From Gymnorhina tibicen (lineage: Eukaryota; Chordata; Aves; Passeriformes; Artamidae), in NCBI GenBank assembly GCA_013399875.1, contig VXAZ01005564.1, positions 1,199,603-1,263,602 of the forward strand: DNA of 64,000 nucleotides, written 5' to 3'. Every line of letters starts with the position of its first letter. The stretch's first letter is position 1. The position numbers were made by a program, and so were the translations under genes. The notes below the pieces were generated by a model. The model saw only the letters and a list, made by a program, of their open reading frames with translations. It searched no databases and was not told where the DNA came from. This document shows, in pieces, positions 22,902 to 36,471 of this stretch.

Positions 22902-25900
22902 AAAAAAAACCTCACAAGGAAGCACACAATGCTGTAATCTCTTAGGACAGCACTTGCATAAAAGCAAGTGTTTATATAAATGATGCCACTCACTTCAGGC
23001 TGATTTTAATCATCAAAGGAGAAAAAGCACATTTTGTTTGGTCTTTTACTAGTCAAAAATGGCTGGTATTTAATAAGCCCTGGAGCCAGATCTCAGTAGG
23101 ACAGGCTTTTTACGGGCCAGAGGCACCTACCATACCGTCCTCTCCACACACAGCCACTGACCTATGTCCAGCTGATTTGAATTTACTTCCTAAATCTGAT
23201 GCTTCACCCAGTTAGATCAAAAAAAAAGAGAGAAACGTGGCATTTCTAGACCACAGTTCTTGGTGTCACTACACATTACTGATAATTTAGGAATGCTACA
23301 GAACATCTCAAGTTTAAAGTACTTTCATGGTTCCAACGGAGAGCTAAAACAGATGGGGTTTCAGCATGACCTTTCAACCTACCAGACACTGTTGACCCAG
23401 ATTATAGTTCAACAAAGCTGCTCCTGGATTCATGTTACATTTTGGGAGAAACACCAGGGTTACAGTGAGAATGGATATGCTGCCCAGGGGCAGCTCAGAT
23501 GGCAGCTCAGGGAGCCATGGGATGGGAATGGTGTGTCAGTCCTACTCCCCACACAGGTATCTTTATGCACAGTAGGGGCTCGGAGAGAGCCTCTGCTCTC
23601 TGCCACAAAGTGCTGGGAAAAGATTTCAGGAATGGGAGAAAGAATGGTGAGATATTTCACTGGGAAATCAAGGAGAGGGTCAAAAAGGAGTAAAATGGGC
23701 AAAGCGCTCTGGTTGAAAACACTTTTTTTCCAAGCTCAGGCTTCACACCAGAAAGCTGGAGCTGAAGACGTGGTGGTGGTCAAAGAGGCCAGGTTTTAGC
23801 CCAGAGGTGGCTGCACTCCAGCAGTGGGGAAGGATTGCTCCAGCCCTCCTGGCTCGGAGGCAGGGGCTGGTCCTGCCCACCCAGGATCTGCCGGACTTGT
23901 CTGTCTGAGCTCAGCCAGTTGGGAACTGGAGTGGGACCATAAACCACCAAGCACTGTGGCTTCCTGTTGGAACTGATGGAGTTCCTGTCAATGTGCTGTT
24001 ATTTTAGACACTGCAGCACTAAAAATAGTGCCTGTAATTTTTTTTTTTAGCAAGCTTGTTGTTTTCAGGAGCTCTGAAAACATAAAGGGTTCCATAAGTG
24101 CTCAGAGCAAGCTTGTGAAATAGTCTCGCTGGAATACAAAACCACTTGAAATTGCTCTTTGTTACACTTCCCTATGAGCTCAACAACAAGACTGTGCAGA
24201 CCATTTTGCTAAAACACTGGGCTCTTTACTTAAAATTTATTTTACTGTAAGAAAATCTGGGATATCTACCTGGTTTTTCTCTATTCCATATGGCAGCAAG
24301 AAATCTGGATTCTCGCAAAATCTTTCCAAAATGCTACCAACCATGCCAAAAGCCTCTTCAATCTCTTTGCCCCCCATGACAAAATATTGATGATCCAGAC
24401 CTTAAAGATGTCTGCTTGCAGCAACAAAACCAGAAAAACAAACCTTATGTCCTTCAAATGGAGATCAGCTGCACGAGGAGGACCAGGCTCGCCTTAATCC
24501 TCAAAAGACTGACATCTGTCCTAATTGTGAAACCTGAACAGCATTTTTAAAGCAGCTTTTGGAGCGTGCCGCCCACGTCTGTTGGTGTTTGTTGGCGCAC
24601 TGCTGGAGCCTTTGCCCCGACAGCACCGGAGCCACTGTGGGGGCAGTGCCCCATCCCTCCTGTCCGGCACTGAGCCCTTGGGATAAAACCTCGGGTAGCC
24701 GCTGGGGAATTTCCTAATACATCATCCCGGGAGAGCTTGGTGCTGAACAAGTAGGAGCTTATCACCAGGTCACTGCTCTGTAACTGCAGTGGGATGATGA
24801 TGTGCTGGTAGCTTGCCAACATTTGGTGTTGCAACACTTTTACAGATTATTCGCTCCGATAAAGGCGCTGCATTTAATGAGTTTTGCCGGCTCAGTTATC
24901 GTTTGCACATCGTGCAAAGCGAGTTTTGGGCTGGACTTCACAGCCCCTTCCATCCGAAAATTTCAAAGTGATTTGTCCATGTTAATCGAGCCTCAAAGCT
25001 GCCTTGTGAAATGCCTGTTTAGGCGCCTTAAGAGCATCAGGAATGGATGTAGGGATCCCAGCTAAAGGTCTGCGGAGCAGTTCCTGGCAGCGGGCAGTGA
25101 TGGCTGCCCTGCCTGGTGGGGAGCATGGGAACGCTGTTGTGTGATTTAAATTTGCTGAATTTTGAACGCACCTAAAGTTTCAGTGTTCAGAGTGTCCCCT
25201 AGCAGGAGTTTTATAGATAAAATACAGAACAGGTTAAGAATAATCTCATTTTCCTTACTCTGAATCTGCCACCTGCTCATTTCGTTTTGATACCCTCTTG
25301 TTGCTTTCTTGGAAGAGACATTCCCTGCTCATCCCTCTGTCAAAAACACCCTCTATGCTCCCATTCCTCCCGAGACATCTGTTGTTTTCCCATTGTTTTT
25401 TCTCAAAACAGAAAGCACTTGGAGGTGCTTAAATACCTGGTTGCTATGTAGGTGCCAAATTGCCACTGAATCCAAAGTCAAGGACCTAAAAATCTTCGCA
25501 GAACTGACTCAAAAGGGTCTGACAACACTCACCATGCGTTTATCCCATCTCTCCCTTCCTGCTTTGACCAACACACACCTGCACAGAAGTCAGATCTTAT
25601 ATGGCAAAGTAATAATCTCTTCAGGCAGTGTGACATGAATTAATAAGGCTGACACTAATTGCTAGATTTGTTGCATCTCCAGGCCTACACTGCCCTGTTG
25701 CCAGGGGACATGGAAGGATGGGGAGAGGCAGGGATCAGCACCCAAAAATAGAAGAGATTTGTATTCACATGACTACAAATACACACAGGTACTCCTTGCT
25801 CATCTTCTTTCACCGCTTATTTTCTGGCTTTAATTACTTTAAAACGCCTCATTTTAAAAGACCATTATTTTCTAATCAATCTTTTTCTTGCATCCCCAAA

Positions 25901-27500
25901 CGCGGGTTTAACGTTGCAGCAACGGCTGCAAGTCCAAAGGAGACAGATTTTCTGTCCCCACCCATGAAGAACAGTTGATTCACTCCAAGCCTTGCCAAGG
26001 CCATATGCAAATTGTGCTAATAGGAGCAGCTGCTGGCTGCACAGCCCAGGGGATAAACACAAGTTGTGTTCGTGCTGCTGCCCCGGCTCACATCCCCAGC
26101 ACCACGCTCGGCTGAATGAAAAGCACCGTCCCCGAGAGCTCTCTGCAGCCCTGGCAGGTAACTGTAAGAGAGATGCTGTGTGCTGTGGATGCAGCTCGGG
26201 CAGCAGGAGGGAAGCCTGAGCAGGAAAATGTGTAGGAAAACGTGTCTGGGCTCTCCCACAGCAAACTGGCACCGTCCTCAGGCGGCAGTGCCAGCCTGCA
26301 GCACATTAAGGTTTGGCCCGTGTTTTCTGTGGAGAAAAAACCCTTCCATCTGGATTTCATCCTCCCAAGCCCCTGTTTGTATATATTCTGCAACTGACAG
26401 GATGTTTTATACAGTTTCAGGGTAAGCACAAGGATGGTACCTGGTGAAACTGTTCTGTATTAAACACAAATGACAGACTTCCTGCTTTGCTCTTTTAAAG
26501 CTCGGCTGGCACAAATATCTGGATGAAGCTAAGGCAAGGAAAGGCTAAGCCAAGGCTGGTGAAAAGTAGGAGATCCTGGATGAGCTGAAAGTCCACCTCT
26601 CATCTTTCCCCCTCCAAGAGCCCTGCGTCCCTGCTGCTGCCACACAAAACACCCCAGGGCATGAGTCCAGCTTCTCACTTTTAAACAGTGATCTGTTTTT
26701 AAGAAATCCTCTTAAAAATCCTGTGTTAGGAAATTCTCTTAGCACTTCTGAGTTCCCTTGGTGGAAATCAAATGCCCCTGCTTTGTTAGCAGGATGTCAG
26801 GCAGCAGAGACTGATTCCGCTTTGTTATTTAGAAAGTGTGTTAATAAGTGTAATTAGAAAGTATTAAGATGGCCTTTATCATCCAAGGGTCATCACTACC
26901 CTGCCTTCTGCTCCTCTCCTGTTCTCAATCTTAAACTAGTTATCCATGCTTTTCATCACTTAAATAAGTCTGGATTTTTGTAACATATTCTGCTGTGGTC
27001 ACTTTACCCTTTGATTTATTTATTTACTTGAATCAGAAACCAGAGCCAGATCAGCCTCTTGTGCCCTCTAATCCCTTGTTTGTTCACACAGCCCACGAAG
27101 CGAAGGCAGCCCGACAGAACAGGTTTGAGAGCATCCCGTGCTGTACCTGGTGCACATTCCCAGAGCTTCTCCCTGGATCCAGCACCTGGAGGAGACAGGA
27201 ATGCCCATCACACCCTGCAGGCTGCAGCTTCCCAGGTCAGGCAGGAAACAGTCTTCCTCTGTAGTGGTTAAAAAAATCAAACAAGAGAGAGATTTCCTGA
27301 GATTTTTAAGATTTCAGAGCTACTTCAAGGAACAGGACTTCAATGATTGTGTGCCATACAGTTGGAGTAAGGGTGAGGTTGAACTTCTTGGAAAATAAAT
27401 AAACTCTTTTCAGCTCTGGAGACCACAAAATCAAAAAAAGAAGCACATACCTCTATTTTTCCTTTCTCTCTGGATCACGTAAATTTGGGGGAAGGATATC
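22902..27500. other. Non-coding DNA, no gene recognised
   Basis: Unique sequence. The longest frame (179 codons, plus strand, 23260-23799) has no recognisable domain and lies on composition also open in other frames. The interval 24540-25070 has more CpGs than its surroundings (for example GAGCGTGCCGCCCACG near 24560 and AATCGAGCC near 24984) together with ATTA cores, so it may hold a small regulatory element. Confidence 0.5.
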
Positions 27501-30500
27501 ATCAGTGTGAGACACAGTGAGTAAAATACTGAATGTACAAATGTTCAGAATGGACAATTTATTTGGGGATAATCTCTCCTGCTCAAACCCCATCACTCTG
27601 CTGCCTGTGTAATGGTTTGCAACCACGTGTCCAGCAGGTCACCACATTTGAACTTTAATTTAACATTCCACTTTGGGTGCAATTTTTAATCCCCTCGAAT
27701 GCTTGAGAGAAGAACAAATATTCAACTTTTTTTTTCCTCCTCAAAATTCCTGCCTTTGGCTCCTTTTAGGACTCTTCTGGCCACCACCCTGGACTTCATC
27801 TGAATCTCAGGGCTCCAGAGTTTTGCCCAGTTTCAGATTTTACAATTAAAGTTTTGCCAGAGTTACATTCAACTTCAGAAGATGCAAACCATCTCTACTC
27901 CCAATTTAATGGACAACCATTGGCCAAAGAAACCCTCTTCCCACCTCAAGAAATTACATTGTTTAAATGGAAAAAACCCGTTTTTAATTAATAATGGAGT
28001 ATGAAACATATAATTTACAGCAAAGGCACTGGGGAAAAACTCTGCTGCTGTCAAATTCTTTCAGCAAGATGATCCATAGAATCAAAATCCCACTCGCAGC
28101 AACTTGAGCTGTTCTAGACTGTAATCAGGAAAAATGGAACGGCTCCACCTACTCACCAGTGAAAACAATATATCCTCTGAAAGAAATCCTTCAACTTTCA
28201 GTCCTTCTGGGTCTTGTGCAATATTTTGTGGCTTTTCCTAGCTCTGTTTTTATGATGTTGACAATCAGATCTTCAAGTGACATCAATACTGGTGGGACAA
28301 AAACACAAACAAAATGAACTGATTAGAGCATCGATGCTCTGGAAAATCAAAGCAAATAATAAATTTAAAAATGCACTGGAAAAAACCCATAGTGGATCTT
28401 AATTAAGAGCCTGCCTTTATTATGGCAAAGGCAAATCATCAACAGCTTGTCTTCAAACTCCTGCCAATATTTCCTTTTCAAACAGTCCGAGAGTGTAGGT
28501 AACAAAATAAAGTGTGGCCACACACAAGATAAATGCTGTCTTAACTGGACCAAAGTGCCTTAATGTCTTCTAGCTCAATACCAGCAAAAGTCGACCAAAA
28601 AATAGCCACATAATTCACCATCTAAACGTCAGCCCTTCCCTTAGCACGAATCAGAGAACCTTATAATTGCTCCCAAGTGGCAAAACCACAAGCATGGAAG
28701 TAAATGAACCATGATAAGAGTCTCTCATATTAAAAGCATCATAAAAGCCTGAGCACAAAGCCCAGCAAGAGCTGCCCTTCTCCACATGGCCCAGCTCTGA
28801 GCAGGCTGCGCTCACCCCCCGGGTGCCGCCTGTGCTCTTGGACGCGCTGGAATTCAGCCGCTCCGTGACAATATTCCAGACATGGAATTAACACTTCTGA
28901 AAGCTTTTAGGGATCAAAGGTTGCCCCCTTCGCAAGTTTTTTCATACCGAGGACGTGATGAAGTAGTCTGGCTCTAGCTGGAAAAATAGTTCAGATGGCA
29001 CTCAAGGGGCTGTGGTGAGAGGAGGCGGCTGGAGAGCTGGGAGCGAGGTTGGCATCATCCTCCTCTGCCCTCACACCCGTGCAGGACATGCCTCTGCTTT
29101 CCAGCCCCAGCCCCTGGTGCCAGTGCTTCGTAGGGATTTTGTGGATCAAGCCCCAAACATGGGAAAAAACTCCTGTTTGCTCTGGAGCTAACTCGGACTG
29201 CAAAAATTACCGGGAGTAACGAGGAGCTTGTTAACGAACGCAGAGCTCCAGCAGCAGAGCCAGCTCGGGGGCATCCAGCCTTGCCTGGGTGAGGGAAGGG
29301 CAGCATCCTCCCTGGGACTGACACAAAGTCAGCCTGGAAGCTGTGCAGACAGACAATGATGTTTTTATAGGTGACACATCCAGAGCTAATGGTAGTTTCT
29401 GAGTTCCTGCGACAAAATGGGCTCGTCACCGCTCTGTCTCTGCTGGGATGGTGAGGAGAGCTGTGCTGCCAATGGCTCCAGCTGCTGGGAGCGCTGCGTT
29501 CCCATTCTCTTTGCGCTGGGAATTAGGTACTCAACACAGCACTTGCAAGACCCCAAACGACTCAGCCATCAAAGCCGTGCTTTCAGTGATTTTTCAGGAG
29601 TTTCAAAGACCCTTTTGACGACGTGTGCCCAGTTCCTTTAGGCGCTATCAAAAATGCTGCCTCCCCTGGGGATGGCTGACTAAACAGAAGTCTGAACATT
29701 CATGTCATAAATATCTCGAGACAAGCCTGTTGATTCAGTGAAATGTGTGGTTGGCTCCTATTGTAAATGCATTCACAGAAAACCTCACAGTGCGCTGCCG
29801 CTTGGGATTACTTGCGAGCAAAATAAATGACAAACATTTTGGGGGGTTTTTTAAATAACATTTTGATACATTACAAAGTGGCTTTTCTTTTAATTTTACA
29901 CCACATCGTTTAAGATGACATGAAGCAACATAATTTGCTGAGACAAGATACATACAAATAAATAAATAAAAAGGGATTAAAAGGAGAGCCAGCCCTGAAA
30001 GTCTGTGAGTTGGAAAAGGCTGTAATTTAAACCAGAAGGGTCTGGATTGGATTATCCTGACAAGCTAAAAGGGGGCAAAATTTTGCTGCGCATTTGTGAA
30101 GCAGAAATGAAATGGAGAGGAAGCAAGGACTTCAAAGTGAGAGGGTAACTCACAAAACCATCTAAAATTCTGGATTTAAACCCAGATCTGATAACGTTTG
30201 GTAGCTCCAAGCAAACCATGGACCTTCAGAATTCAGAGTCAGTGATGGGCCAGATCATGGACCAGCAGGACAACCTCTGTATCCCTCTGTGCGAGATCCC
30301 AACCATTATCCAGCAGATCACATTTAAGATGATCTTTCTGCTGAATAATATCTTGGACACTGGGAAGAAAACGCAGCCATTGACCACCTCTAGGAAATTC
30401 AAAGATCTTCAAATTCCACAAACGTCTCCACCGTAACTGCAAAGCCATGGAAGTGGCGGGACAGATTTACTTCAGAGAAAGTTCAAACCAACATCTCTGA

Positions 30501-30639
30501 CACCAACCAGTCAACCAGAAATCAGAGTAACTGAGGCAGAGCTTTGAATTCTAGCAGAGAACAAAGTCAAGCATTCCCAACCACAGCAGGGCAGATCCAG
30601 CTCATCTGATAGCTCAAGAAACAGTTTATTTTACAGAGT
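27501..30639. other. Non-coding DNA, no gene recognised
   Basis: Mostly AT-leaning unique sequence. A small GC/CpG patch lies at about 28800-28870. An AAAT-type run lies near 29956-29971. No recognisable gene, RNA or transposon is seen. Confidence 0.55.
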
Positions 30640-30725
30640 GACAAGTCCCAGAGCCTCAGCGGAAGGCTGTGGGCAGAGGTGGAACCAGAGACCTTCACCC
30701 ATCCCTCAGCTCTACTGGCTAGGGT
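30640..30725 (+). repeat. Possible MIR-like SINE fragment
   Basis: 'GGGCAGAGGTGGAACCAGAGA' spans about 30671-30691. 'CAGCTCTACTGGCTAGG' follows. Together they resemble the MIR segment GGCAGAGCTGGGAATAGAACCC ... CTCTAACC. The match is weak and made by eye. Confidence 0.3.
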
Positions 30726-32168
30726 CTGTATCCCAATTTTTTTTCCTGAAATTTTCCAAAATTTCACCATGATGGAGAGAAGTGTCAGTGGAGCAAATAT
30801 TTTACAAGGAAAATTACACATTTCTAAGGGTCAGTATTTCCCAGTGGAGACCTTTCTTTATAATAAAATTAATTATATTATGGATTTTGTGGAATACTTT
30901 GAAGAAAAAGAGCTTTATTAAAACAATACTCATCCAATACAAATAATTAATATAATAAAACTTCAAGGAATAGATGATTATATTTACATTATTCTATACT
31001 TTATGTCTGAAGGTATCCTACGCAAATTTGAAAAAGAAAGTACTGGAGAAGTACAGTAACTTCTGGATCTTAGCAGCTCTGTTAACCTCTTTGGGCTAAG
31101 TGTCAGATTAAAAATAAATCTTTAACTTCCCAGAGGCCTAAAAGTGCAAAGACCCAGCTTTTCACAATGACACCCTCCTTGTTTTTGTATAATCTGGGTT
31201 TAAGGATAAATGGCAGCAGAGTCCTGCTGCTGGCACTTTAACCGGGTGAGCATAAATACAACAATGCCAAAAGCCAGCCCTTGTGCTGGGAACAGTCACA
31301 AATCCAACCTCTTGGGCAGCACTTCAGCAAATTCAGCCCCAATTCTTCTCCCTGTCAGGGGAGAGAGTCCCTGGTTGCCCGTTCCCAGGCAAACAGAAAT
31401 GTAACTCCCACTTGCTGAGGTTTTAATGCCATATTCTTGATAATCTTGATACACTGAGCATGAGATTCAGCCTCCTGCCCCATGCCCTTCAGCTCATGCA
31501 ACGCCTCTCTTTACAGCTTGCTTACAGATATATTTCAATTGGCAATATTCGAAATTTCCAAATGGAAAATAGCTCCTGGTATGTGAATACGGCCAAATCA
31601 CAGGATAATTTTATTCCCACCAGTTGTTGCCATGCAGTGTGAAATTACAGCTTGTATTACTCCATACCATGGCTTGCAGAAATTTGGACCAAAACTTTAA
31701 AAATATTAATGTGTATGCAAATGGAGTCTTGCACATAAATCAAGCACACACACTTAATAATCTGGTGCTTTGGCTTTATGAAATGATAGATCAAAGCAGA
31801 ACAAATGAGAAGATGGAACCCAAATTAACACATTAACTGAAACAGGGCCCTCTCAGATCCTGGAAACCACTCTCTGTCTGGGTGTCACATATCCAATTAC
31901 ATTCCTCGTAACTCAAATGACAGAACAGACCGAGAGAAGCGAGGATGCCGATTCCTACTCATCACCAGCTACTCATAGTAATTTTTTTCAGAGTACTAGT
32001 AATTATCCTTAAAGGAGAACAATTAAAATCCAGTGTAATTGGAAGTCTGGTTATGATTACGGGTGAGTCAAAGTGCTTTGGAAAACGAACACAGAACTGT
32101 TTGGAGCTCCATTGGTATTTTATTAATCATGTCATTAAAATGGATACATAAAGTGGGTGTAGCTATAC
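30726..32168. other. AT-rich non-coding DNA
   Basis: A pronounced AT-rich stretch lies around 30840-31060, and TAAT-type cores recur through 31960-32150. No coding frame above about 80 codons and no recognised repeat. Confidence 0.5.
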
Positions 32169-32285
32169 AGTGGGATTTTCAAAAGCTCTCAGCACTAGCC
32201 ACACTCTGCTCCTAGTAAAGTTGGTAGGAATTTTATTCCTTGAGTTTAATGGGAGCAGAGTTACGCCAGAACAGGGCATTTTTAT
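32169..32285. mobile_element. Ancient palindromic (MITE-like) transposon relic
   Basis: The left part (TGGGATTTTCAAAAGCTCTC ... ACTCTGCTCC, from 32171) and the right part (AATGGGAGCAGAGTTACGCC ..., from about 32248) are diverged inverted repeats of each other. ACTCTGCTCC pairs with the GGAGCAGAGT-type arm around an imperfect centre. The pattern GATTTTCAAAAG...CTCTGCTCC...GGGAGCAGAGTT belongs to a family of short palindromic elements I recall as common in turtles, crocodilians and birds. The family name is not certain. Confidence 0.55.
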
Positions 32286-35200
32286 AGCATCCAAACCTTA
32301 TTGCTCGTAAGCAGCCAATTCTCTCGGCACTTCTTTAATTCTTTCTGGTGATCCCATAATCCTGGCATTATTTTCCTGTCCCAATGGCAGCCCCAGGAAT
32401 GGAGGTGCTGCAATACCTTGAGCCTGGGGGAATATGAGGCAGAAGATCTCCTCCCATTCCTCCCCACGAGGATGAGAACCCATAGGAGCTTTGCAGATGG
32501 GGGGATTTGGCCCGAGTTTGCTGCTGGGGGCAGAGTGCACAGACTTGGCCTCACTGATCTCAAGAGTAACACAGCAATTGGGAGCAGATGGCTGGCATCA
32601 GAGAGCAGCTTAAAGAGACAGCGCTGAGCGCGGAGAGCTGAAAAATAACATAACAGGAGATTTATTTGTGGTCTCTGGTCCAGGGCTGTCTAAGAAATGT
32701 AAGTGGCGGTTGGTACTTTTGGCTCGTCACAGCTAACGTGGGACCTTGAACCAAACAGATTTTGGCTTTCTGTTTTGCAAAACCAAAGTCTGATCTGGTA
32801 AGAATAGGTCTAAACAAAGCATGACCCCCTCACACCATTCCTCTGTTGTGGCTCCTTCAAGCACCAAAACTCCCAAGCATGTCCTTAAGGAAGAGTGGGA
32901 ACATACCTTGAAACACAAAACTCCAGATTTGGACACTTCCCAGGATTTTGCTCATCAATCTGTCTGCTGGCACTGGAAGCATGAACTGAACCATGTTGGA
33001 AAGATGGGCAATTATTTGTGTGAATCAAAGGTCAAGGATGGACAAGCAGTGGGAATGTGGAGGAGCTGTCTGCTCTGCCCACTGCTTTGGCCAGCTCTGG
33101 AGAAACCTCTGCATGCCTGGACAACCTGGAAAGACACCCAACAACACAGATAACTCTAAAACTATGACTTCAAATTCTGCCATTTGTTTTATGCAACAAA
33201 ATCTTCATTCTAAGAACCCACCTACTCAGAAATGATTTATACCCATCATACAAATGGTATTTAAAAGGTATCAAAGGCTCTCAAACAAACTCCAAAGAAG
33301 ACACTGAAATGCTGTGCTAACAATTGAGAGGATTCTCTGAATAAGATGCTAAGATCTAAATTTTCATTTTGTAATTAGAAGGAAATAAAATCTGCTTGTA
33401 ATCCTCTTGAAAAGTGATCCCCTTGGAATGAATTGTCTTAATGCTTTACATCTGAAGGCAGCAAGGTAAGGCAGTACTACACTGTGTTTTGTTCTATCGG
33501 AGGGAAGCTGGAAATAATCTGGAGAAAAGATTATTTCCAACTTTCCAGCTCTTTTTCTATAATTAACAGGATGTAAGACATAACAAACAGAGGCTGAAGA
33601 AAACCACAAACTCTCCATATGGGGTTCAGTTCCTGTTTACTAGTATCCTGTTTACAGCATAGTCTTTGATGGTCAGATAATCAGGCCTCTCATGTTCCCA
33701 GAATGACCACACTTATTCTGTACTTATTTAAGGCTGGGAAGACTTTTTAATAAAAAAATATGTCGAGGAAACAAAGCAGAGAGATTATAACAATATGCAT
33801 CACTACGGAAATACCAGACTCATTGTTATAGAATCCAAATTACCGAATACCCTTTTGTGTGAAAACAGAAGGACAATGTGAGTTGCCAGTTCAAAGAGAG
33901 GCGAGGAACAAAGTCCTTTCCCTCTTGCTGCTGCCCTGGTCCACGTCTGGGTCATGTAACTCCTCAGGTGGAGGAAGGAGAAATACCCATTTCCCAGGGC
34001 AGTTCCCATTGCTGGCCAAGGGCTCCCTCGGGCAGGGGGCAGGTGCTGCTTTCCGACCCGCCCTCCTCAGCTCCAGGCTGGGCAAGGAGGACAAGGGGGT
34101 TTAGCTGCAGCTCCGGCTGCTGCTTTGCTCCTCTTTAACGCAGGGGCCAGTTCAGACCATGGCCCAGTCCAGCACAGCCCGGAGATAAACCTGAGTGGCA
34201 CCAGAATGAACAAAACCAAACCATTCTTATACTTGGCAGAACCAATTCCCACCTTGTTGTGCCCAATTCTCTTTCAGCCGAAGCGTGAAGTGCGTACAGA
34301 ACCTACCCCAAATAACAAAAAATTTGCAATATCATCTCCTCTTGTGATATTCCCGTGCCCTTGGGCATAAAGTCTGGCTTTGGAGACAGTTCTTTTCCAG
34401 TTTTGACCTGACCTGGACCACAGCTGTATGGGCAGTTCTGAACTTGATGAAACCACAGGAACCTGGGGTCACTATAACAGTTTTGGTGCTTCTTGCTATG
34501 ATGTCATCTTCCATTGCCTTCCCCACAAAAGAATGCACCCTCTTCTCAAACACAGCTTCTTCCCCTTTTCTTTGTAACACACAACTTTTAGAAACTTCAT
34601 TCTACTTGGCACAGACCAATTTTTTGTCGTGTTTTTGTCACAAATTCAACACCGCTAATTTAATTGCAAACTTTTTTTGACACTGCTGGTCATGTACACA
34701 GTGTACAGAATGTACAAAAGTGGGAATTTATGATATTTTTTCAGTTGAAAGGAAGGCTTAGGAGTGGAGAGGCATGCTGTAGGAGAGCTTCCTTTTTTCA
34801 TTTCTTCTTTTGAACTTCGGTTATGACAGCAATAATTTAGAGAAATTACACTTGGCAATCAAGACTTTCTCCTCACTTTGTATGTGCTAAGAAAAGTTGC
34901 AAGTGTTTAAGTAAATAAAATTAAGAATGATTACTAGATAGTGACTGAGAAAACATATTGTATAACAGCTTTTATCTCTAAGAGAGCTCAGGTTTTGTTA
35001 TAAATAAAACTGCTGAAATTATGCATTCCAAATAAATAAGGTTTTGCTTATTCAGATTTTCTTCTGATAATTTTTTTCCATAAATACCTTTTCATTTTGC
35101 TTTTAAATCTGTTCAGCATTTAAAATGGTTTACATCCTAAGCCACGTTGCTATACCAGATTTACTGATGTCATTTATTTGCTCTATACATTGAATGTATA

Positions 35201-35777
35201 AAAGGACAGCTCATCAGAAAGTCAGGAGAATTAATTTATTGAGATCATCTGAAAGTCTAACCCTTACAGGGTTCTGCCTGTATCAGCTAAAATCAGGTGA
35301 ATTTACAGGCTATCATTCTTCCAGCCCATTAGTAAGACTCTTTGGATTCATTTATTTATTTATTCTCCCTAAAGATCATCACTCATATCTTATGAAAGAA
35401 GAGGAAAGTCCCCGTGACTCATAGAAACACCTTAATTAGTGAAGTTGGAAAGGAGTGCTGGTCAGGATACGCTTCCTCGAGGACATGGTCTCTTGGGAAA
35501 ATGGCCAATGTTTAAAAATTTCTTGGAAAAAGATGTAAAACAGATGGAAACTTTTTCAACACTACTGTTTTGGTATGTAAATTATTTCAGTGCTCCCGAA
35601 GAGGCTGAGATTAAAAACTTCAGAACATAGTTAATTAATGGTGATAATCTTAATATAGTTTGCACCATAAATATACCTGGCCTTTAACCCAAGAATAGAA
35701 GAGATGTTTGGAGGGGTATCATGGGTGTGGGAGATTTCAATCTTGTTTAGCCTGAGGTTTATCTGAAGAGCTGTCTT
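32286..35777. other. Non-coding DNA, no gene recognised
   Basis: Unique sequence apart from the hairpin at 33509-33539. The stretch 34880-35170 is AT-rich with many TAAT/TTAT cores. No coding or RNA gene is supported. Confidence 0.55.
33509..33539. repeat. Perfect 12-bp inverted repeat (hairpin)
   Basis: TGGAAATAATCT (33509-33520) is the exact reverse complement of 33528-33539, with a 7-base spacer (GGAGAAA). Confidence 0.9.
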
Positions 35778-35842
35778 GGGCCAAGATCTCCTTTCACAGT
35801 CTCCTGGTTCATACCACTATAAACGAGGAAAGAATCTGGCCC
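35778..35842. mobile_element. Short palindromic ancient repeat relic
   Basis: The termini mirror each other: GGGCCAAGATCTCC on the left, and AAGAATCTGGCCC on the right (whose complement is GGGCCAGATTCTT). The GGGCCAGATTCT end is typical of a palindromic ancient sauropsid repeat. The match is short and imperfect. Confidence 0.45.
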
Positions 35843-36395
35843 AAAAATTTTATCAGGTTTAATATCATCATAATTACAAACAGCCCATTACTCCCAGCAA
35901 TTACACCATGGAGATGGAAGTTTAACTCCGTCCTTACTCTGAGATGTTCCAGTCCTAGGTGATGCTTGTAGCACATCCATATGTTCATCCATATATTCCA
36001 CTCAATATTTCTTAGGACAAAGATGACTTTGTCATGTTATGAACATCCCCTTGGAGCAGAGCCCCCTCAGTAGCAACAAGGACTTGGAAAAGTAATTTTT
36101 CAGGAAGAGTTAATAAAGCTGGATTTGAACCCATACCTGAGGGCCGGGAAGCTCCATGATCAAATAACATTCCCGAGGGCTTTTGAGCCTGCAGGAAAGT
36201 CATTTAATTTCACTCAATTCCTCCCTAACCATGAGAAAGTCTTAATGATGTGTTGGTCAGTCGCTGTCACCGGTTCAGCACAAGGTTTGATAGGTCAAAC
36301 ACGGGCGTAATTTCGTAAGGCTGGCCCAGGGCTCAGTGAGCTCAGTGCCGAGTTTGTGCTGCTCACAGCACCTCAATATTGTTCATCAAGGTAAA
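35843..36395. other. Non-coding DNA, possible second MIR trace
   Basis: 'AAAGCTGGATTTGAACCCATA' at about 36115-36135 recalls the MIR segment GAGCTGGGATTTGAACCCAGG. No gene is seen. Confidence 0.3.
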
Positions 36396-36471
36396 ATGAG
36401 TCACTTGACACTCTTGCAAGGCAGCAGGAGATGGAACAATAGAGCCCAGGCCCGACTCCCTTGATGCAACC
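36396..36471 (+). repeat. MIR-like SINE fragment
   Basis: 'GCAAGGCAGCAGGAGATGG' (about 36416) followed by 'AATAGAGCCCAGGCCCGACT' (about 36438) matches the order of the MIR 3' half (CAGTGGCAGAGCTGGGAATAG, AACCCAGGTCTCCTGACTCC). Confidence 0.45.

Noticed and set aside
30218..30436. 72-codon frame beginning at an ATG as a processed pseudogene
   Set aside because: No family recognised and no poly(A) or target-site duplication seen.
34030..34050. CTCF-like GCAGGGGGCAGG word (also near 3447 and 19298)
   Set aside because: Only part of the CTCF core is present; such words are expected by chance in 64 kb.
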